This document shows, piece after piece, positions 59,148 through 64,000 of a stretch of DNA of 64,000 nt. The notes beneath the pieces were generated by a model. It ran no database searches. It was not told the origin of the DNA and saw only the letters and a list, made by a program, of their open reading frames with translations. A program made the translations under genes and the position numbers. The stretch comes from Odontocerum albicorne (taxonomy: Eukaryota; Arthropoda; Insecta; Trichoptera; Odontoceridae). Location of the stretch: positions 14,483,112 to 14,547,111 of the forward strand of contig OX463854.1 in the NCBI GenBank assembly GCA_949825065.1, read 5' to 3'. Numbering within the stretch: the stretch's first letter is position 1; each line of letters opens with the position of its first letter.

Positions 59148-59235
59148 TTTATATAGCGCTGTTTAGAGAACTTATTCTCTTCGAAAACACTCGAACTCGG
59201 GATCCAAAACCACTATTACAAACAGATTAAAAATA
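59148..59235 (-). repeat. SINE-C fragment
   Basis: The minus strand shows GATCCCGAGTTCGAGTG-like B-box sequence, an AAGAGAATAAGTTCTCT hairpin and the end TAAACAGCGCTATATAAA. It matches the copies at 1527 and 20372. It lies about 30 bp upstream of the mariner element. Confidence 0.45.
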
Positions 59236-59266
59236 TTACAAAAGAAATATATTTAAGTTGAATGTA

Positions 59267-60180
59267 CTAGGCGCGTCCACAAAGTAAAGAACGATTGCGC
59301 ACCACGCCCTGCACCGATCCCCTACCCCTGCGATCGTATGCGCGCCAGTTAGCTCCTTCCCTCGCTTCAGTGCGAGTCGAATTTTGTTCCTGAATGGTCT
59401 GCGTCTTTGTTCTGTAACCTTACAAAATGGCTGCGCCCATCGAAAATCCCGCCAAATGTGAAGTGCGTAATGTCAATGTTCGGCCTATCGAAATTTATAG
59501 GCAACTTTAAGCACAGTACATGAATCTTTCCCACAAATTTCACGATCGCTCCTACATGAAATAGTGACAGAGCATCTTGGCTACAAAAAAATGTGTGCTC
59601 GGAAAAGAAAAACCGAATCTCAACACCAGAAAAGTGATGGCAACAGTTTTTTGGGGCCGAAAGGGTTTTATCCACGTGGAGTTTATGCCAAGAGGACACA
59701 CAATAAACTCAGAGGCCAATTGTGAAACTCTTCAACGAAGAGACGTGGAATGTTGTCGGGAAAGGTGGTTTTGATTCATGACAATGCGCGGCCTCATGCA
59801 TCAGCACGAACACAGCGAGAACTTCAACGTCTTAAGTGGGAAATTTTTGGACATCCTCCTTACAGCCCTGACTTGGCACCGAGTGATTTTCACTTATTCC
59901 CGTAACTAAAGGAATTTTTGGGTGGAAAACAGTTCGGAAACGATGAAGACCTCAAACAAGAAGTGACATCCTGGCTCAAATCTTTGGCGGTAGAAGAGTA
60001 TAACATCGGAATTGAAAAATTGGTTCCACGTTACAATAAGTACCTTGGCAGCTATGGCGACTACATTGAAAAATAAAGTAAGGTATGTATTGTGACTTTG
60101 TAAATAAAGTTCTGTGTTCATATATATTTCGTTTTTATTTAGTTATGCCAAAACGTTCTTCACTTTCTGGACGACCCACG
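59267..60180 (+). mobile_element. mariner element with both ends, internally deleted
   Basis: The ends are imperfect inverted repeats of about 28 bp: left CTAGGCGCGTCCACAAAGTA, right (complement) CGTGGGTCGTCCAGAAAGTG, both continuing AAGAACG. TA dinucleotides flank both sides (59265-59266 and 60181-60182), the usual mariner target duplication. At 914 bp it is shorter than the roughly 1.3 kb of full elements, consistent with two internal deletions seen in the transposase. It cannot move itself but might be mobilised by an active relative. Confidence 0.85.
59427..60076 (+). pseudogene. mariner transposase, D34D type, inactive
   Basis: From the ATG at 59427 the N-terminus reads IENPAKCEVRN and EIYRQL (remnant of the HTH region). 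A LHEIVTEHLGYKKMCAR-like segment follows in other phases, then KVMATVFWGRKGFIHVEFMP, where FWG stands in place of FWD, so the first catalytic Asp is lost. After a frameshift near 59740 it reads KVVLIHDNARPHASA (HDN at 59777) and YSPDLAPSDFHLFP, with 34 residues between the two remaining Asp positions. An in-frame TAA lies at 59903. The C-terminus GDYIEK and the stop at 60074 are intact. At least two internal deletions are implied by missing blocks. Confidence 0.85.
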
Positions 60181-60182
60181 TA

Positions 60183-62084
60183 AGAATAGGAAAGTAGTTG
60201 TTGCGGTCATTAGAATTGGTGCTCTATTGCATCTGCATGTGTTTAGAAAAACATATTTGATAAGAAAACCGCAGAAAAAATTCAGGGAAGATGAACTGCA
60301 AAGAAACTACGAGTAGTCGAATTTGAGACTAGATTTATTAGTTTTTTTCTATTTCAATAAAACAATGTGAATATTTTTTTAAAAACGATTATTTTCTTAA
60401 AGGAACTCAAAAAGGGGAATAAGAATTGTGAGATATGTTTTTTTTTTCTTTTCAGTTTCTTCAGATTCGTGATAAAAATTGAGGAAAAATATTATTTTGA
60501 ATATAAAGTGTGTATTTTCTTCACCCCCACAATAAAATAAGTTCAATAGAGAAATTTATTTTAAATCAATTTCGTTTTCAATTTTTCATAATTTAAAGTT
60601 TCCATGTTTTATTACAAATTTCATTTCTCGTAACAATACAAATGGAAAGCTACCCACTGATATACATTTTGTAATAAATAATAAGATTAACGAATCCAGA
60701 ATGAAATGACTAAACCGGATTTAGAATGTGACACATGAAAGACTCCATTAGAATATTGTTTATTTAATGAAGTATAGGTGTAAAATGGTTTCAATATTTT
60801 GTTTTCAAATAATAATATTTTAAAACGTACCAAAACTGATATACTAGTATTGTGAATTATCTCAGAAAATGTAAAACTATGTAAAGTTTAACAGATTATT
60901 TGATTTAGTTGTTAAAAACTTTGCATAATAAAATTTAAGGAATTAAATTCTTCTTTCTCTTAAGTACTTCTTTCCATTATTTAAGTGAATTTACAATGCA
61001 GTAATCTGAGCTTTTGATATAAAAATAATAAACAATCAACCAACGTGAATATAAAAACGTCACCGCCTTTCAGCTAGTTATTAGAACACATAAAAGAAAG
61101 AAAGCCTGCCTGAATGTTCGATATTTTAAGAGTTACTAGTTTTCATCGTCGTGACATTTGAAGACAACATAAAAAAAATTGACGGCCGCTTCCATCTTCA
61201 AGCGTTGGGGGATATTGTTTACAGTTATTGACGCGTATCTTCATTTTGACGAACTGTTTAAAGATATTTACTCATTATATGCTTTTGTTATTCAGAAGAT
61301 ATGTAAGTACTTGCGTATGCTAGTACTTATACGTAATGTGGCCAAACTACTTCTCTACAAATGGCCTGTTAAATTCATATCAATGTGGGCACGGTAAGTT
61401 TACTAAATTTACAAGAAGAAAAAATATTATTATGCCATTAAGCGCCTTGTGTATATGTTTACATGATAAATTTGAGCCGAGGAGAAAATATATAATTAAG
61501 AACATCACATGATAAATAAGAGATCTACATATAGTATATGTCATAGAGAAAGTATTGAAAACGCAAGGATTGTTTCGTAATATTTTATGTATCCACTTTC
61601 ATAAGTACTGACCCTTTTCTTTCAACGTGTTAACCCTTTTTATTTACTTATTCTGTCTTGTTACTTCTTATGTAACTTAAGAGCATTATAATATTGATTC
61701 TTCTAAGAGAACGCTATAATATGTTAATTGATCTTCAACACTTTATTGCTGGAGATAGAGGGTTTTGGGACATAGAACTTAAATATTCACTTCTCCAATT
61801 TTTACTTCAATTTATTCTCTAATGACTTTGTAGCAATGGTCTTGACAATTTCTTAAATCATTTTTCTCATCACGTTACTATTCTAAGAGCCGATCAAAAA
61901 TGTATATTTATTATATTTCTCCTACTTTTGAGATTAAAATGTCCTCTCGCTATTTAATATAAATTTGAATAACCTAATTTAAATGTGGCTTTCAAGCTTA
62001 CTTATATTTTCTTATGGAATTTGTGATTTATGTTAATTTGTAAAATAATCTATATAATTTTGTAATTTGCTTTAAAACTAGACT
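60183..62084. other. Unassigned, about 1.9 kb AT-rich DNA
   Basis: No gene or family is recognised. The 72-residue frame near 61179-61397 has an ordinary composition and no motif. Confidence 0.45.
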
Positions 62085-62235
62085 CCATATGGCTCCCCTG
62101 ATCATGAGATGAGCATTGAAACCGGTAAGGTTATACCGTTACAAAAAGTGGAATGAACAGTGTTTGGTAAAACAAATTACAATGTCTTCAAACCTTCACA
62201 ATGTTCATGCCTTAACTATAAATAATATATAGCCT
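62085..62235 (+). repeat. Penelope-like element terminal fragment
   Basis: The sequence runs GGCTCCCCTGATCATGAGAT, GAAACCGGTAAGGTTATACC, AAAAGTGGAATGAACAGTGT and GCCTTAACTATAAATAATAT. This is the same order as the reverse complement of 11097-11500. No coding sequence adjoins it. Confidence 0.65.
62096..62142 (+). ncRNA. Hammerhead-ribozyme-like motif, copy 4
   Basis: CTGATCA (62098-62104) has C where the core needs G8. GAAA and the CGGTA...TACCG hairpin followed by GTT are intact. It is probably inactive, but it confirms that the arrangement is conserved between dispersed copies. Confidence 0.25.
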
Positions 62236-62504
62236 ATTTGAATTGAAAATGTCAACTATATCAGAAAACATTATTTCAATTATCTTAAAAAAAATTTTTT
62301 TTTAACATGTTGCATTGAATTAACTAAAACATATAAACCTTAACCATTTGCTGATTTATAAATAGGCTGGTGACCTCTGTGACCGGGTGATGGAGAACTG
62401 ACCTCATTTTCAAGTAATTTGAGATTGACTTATGATGTTGAACAAAAGAGAGACAAGTCTCTGGATATATTTATTTTAATCTTAGATATCTTTCTAGTTT
62501 GATA
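62236..62504. other. Unassigned; possible worn SINE head at 62365
   Basis: GTGACCTCTGTGACCGGGTG followed by TTTGAGATTGACTTATG resembles the start of SINE-A or SINE-B, but no tail follows. Confidence 0.3.
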
Positions 62505-62590
62505 GATGGTATGAATGTGGCCGATCAGTTAACTTGGTTGCCCAGCGTCCAGAGTTCAATGGCGGGGTCTGGACAGTTTTTATTTTTAAA
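62505..62590 (+). repeat. tRNA-like SINE head
   Basis: ATGTGGCCGATCAGTTAACT (box A region) and CCAGAGTTCAATGGCGGGG (box-B-like) stand at tRNA spacing and are followed by a T- and A-rich run. No body is recognisable. Confidence 0.35.
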
Positions 62591-62765
62591 AAAAAATTAT
62601 TTAATTGATTGATTATGTAATATTCAGTAGCTAAATGTTAAATATTACACTCTGAGGTGCCACGAGAGGCTAAAATAAAGATTCAAAAATACTTTTTTTT
62701 CAGTCTTTGGCAATTTTTTTCTTCTCCCCACACATTTTATTTAAGTGTAAAAATATATTAACACT

Positions 62766-63308
62766 TTGAGCACAAAAATCAGAAAACTAGGGTACATATT
62801 CCGTATGATTCGAAATGTGCTCAGTAAAAATATTCTTAAAAGTAAATACTTCGCCTTATATCAGTCAGCACATTCCTATGGTATATCAGTTTGGGGGGGA
62901 TGCACCTTAACCCAAAAGCACATATTGCAGGTTTCCCAAAAATTGATTGTGAAAATAATTCATAAACTTCCTGCCCGGTATCCTACGGCGGAGCTTTTCA
63001 GAGAGTATCGGGTCCTGAACATAGCCAATTTGTAACTCAAATCCAATCTCTGGCACTACCATCGAGAGGAAGGGAAGATGCAGACTCAGCAGACACACAT
63101 GACATGCATGGCAACTAATGAAATGTTCACCATCCCTAGAGTTAAAACCTCTTTTGCCCAAAGGCGATATGCTTATTTGGCTCCCATGACGTACAATGGC
63201 GTGCCGAATTCAATAAAGATAAAGAAAGGAAAACCATTTAGACAGTCGATCGGAGCGTGGTTGTTATTGCGACAGGATTTTGAGTACTTGGGCTTTCAGG
63301 ATGAATGA
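62766..63308 (+). pseudogene. LINE-B RT-ORF C-terminus (CR1/Jockey-like)
   Basis: One phase carries the whole C-terminus, interrupted by a single TAA at 63033. Blocks in order are KIRKLGYIFRMIRNVLSKNI, SAHSYGISVWGGCTLTQKHI, KIIHKLPARYPTAELF and VLNIANL. After the stop it continues with FTIPRVKTSFAQRRYAYLAP, TYNGVPNSIKIKKG and [10 protein letters not shown]. These are the conserved end blocks of CR1/Jockey-type ORF2 (YGIxxWGG, RYPTxxLF, VPxxxTxFAQR, YNxLPxxIK). With a single stop in 180 codons this is the youngest LINE copy in the window. The palm domain is absent through 5' truncation. Confidence 0.8.
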
Positions 63309-63895
63309 CGTGTGGAAAACATTTGTGTGGGCTCTTGAGTGTGGGTTTCTTCTTGTTGTTTTGATTTTTGTTGTATTTGTATTTGTGTTTCTGTATATTT
63401 TTGTGTTAATTTTTATTCTTATGATTGTGTGGTGCGGTATATTATGGGATGAACATTTTTGATTTTATTTTTGTTTCATTTTGGGTTAATTTTTGGTTTT
63501 ACTTTTGTTTTTGTTTTTATTCTTATGATTGTGTGCGGTATATTATGGGATGAACAAGTTTGGTATTTCTGGAGTGATGATGTGTGAAGAGTTTGATTCC
63601 GCATGATGTTTCCAATTGTAATTCAGTGTCACTGTTTGTCAGGTTGATGACAACGTGCAACGGGGTTTTGTTTTTGTGTAGTCAAAAATCGGAAAGAAGT
63701 ATCGATTTATTTTTTCATGCTAAATATCCTCAGTGAGGTACAGGCAAAAGCCTGGTTTACTGGGGATACGACAAATGAAAGGCGACTAACCCAGATCAAT
63801 TAAAATAATGTATGTCTAAACTAAATTACCTGTTGTTTTTTCGAAAATTATGTATATTTCTTGTCATGTGTAATAATAAAAAAAATAAAAAAAAT
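63309..63895 (+). repeat. LINE-B 3' UTR, most complete copy
   Basis: The UTR begins T- and G-rich and contains a duplicated segment of about 100 bp (TTCTTATGATTGTGTG, then CGGTATATTATGGGATGAAC, near 63417 and 63520). It has CAGGCAAAAGCC and TTACTGGGGA (63740-63767) and ends TTTCTTGTCATGTGTAATAA before an A-rich tail. It matches 1803-1960 and 47538-48245. Confidence 0.75.
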
Positions 63896-64000
63896 AAGTG
63901 ATTAAATAAAGTACAGGGTAGTCTTCCTCTCTGTATTCCATTCTGTCATATTTCATTCTCACCAGCACTTTAGTGTGTTACTAATTTAAAGCTTTACAAG

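Overview
The window looks like intergenic, repeat-packed DNA from an animal, most likely an insect or other arthropod. It is AT-rich throughout. I recognise no intact host protein gene, no rRNA and no ordinary tRNA gene. What can be recognised is decayed transposable elements, tRNA-derived SINEs, and tandem arrays. No bacterial signals such as operons or Shine-Dalgarno sites are present. I cannot name the species from sequence alone. Family names (LINE-A, SINE-A and so on) are my own labels. They rest on copies compared by eye within this window, not on a library search.

Retroelements. Several non-LTR lineages are present as 5'-truncated, stop-ridden 3' ends. LINE-A is at 4078-4560 (-), 25412-25990 (-), 37613-37806 (-) and 49050-49560 (+). 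LINE-B is at 1803-1960 (+), 47538-48245 (-) and 62766-63895 (+). A third group, LINE-C, ends with a recognisable FGHVERM-like C-terminus and is at 27990-28430, 32870-33190 (-), 41010-41200, 47105-47370, 49870-50300, 51170-51665 and 58735-58885. An RTE-like reverse transcriptase lies at 26059-27236 (-), with further fragments at 7557-8830 (-), 31410-31800 (-), 36290-36455 (+), 51750-51900 (+) and 54655-55110 (-). A Penelope-like element with a GIY-YIG endonuclease lies at 11097-12450 (-), with terminal fragments at 44095-44325 and 62085-62235. A probable solo LTR spans 29786-30580.

SINEs. About ten copies of SINE-A (a tRNA-like head with box B, plus a tail resembling the LINE-A 3' UTR) and four copies of SINE-B (a similar head with a different body) are scattered over the window. 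Smaller tRNA-like groups are at 1527, 20372, 33940, 57490, 59148 and 62505. The tail shared by SINE-A and LINE-A suggests that LINE-A machinery moved SINE-A.

DNA transposons. A mariner element (59267-60180) keeps both terminal inverted repeats and its TA duplications. A second, older mariner-like remnant lies at 39410-39840 (-). A compact hAT element (44900-45612) has an 8-bp target duplication and keeps only the C-terminal part of its transposase.

Tandem arrays. 42 bp x5 (2240), 24 bp x3 (6483), 58 bp x15 with higher-order structure (9498), 67 bp x10 with all copies reading alike (23421), 70 bp x3.6 (35301), 30 bp x13 (37856), 23 bp x3 (41343), a very degenerate array of roughly 40 bp (52660-54040), and three long (TA)n tracts. 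Most long open frames in the window fall in these arrays or antisense to SINEs and are not genes.
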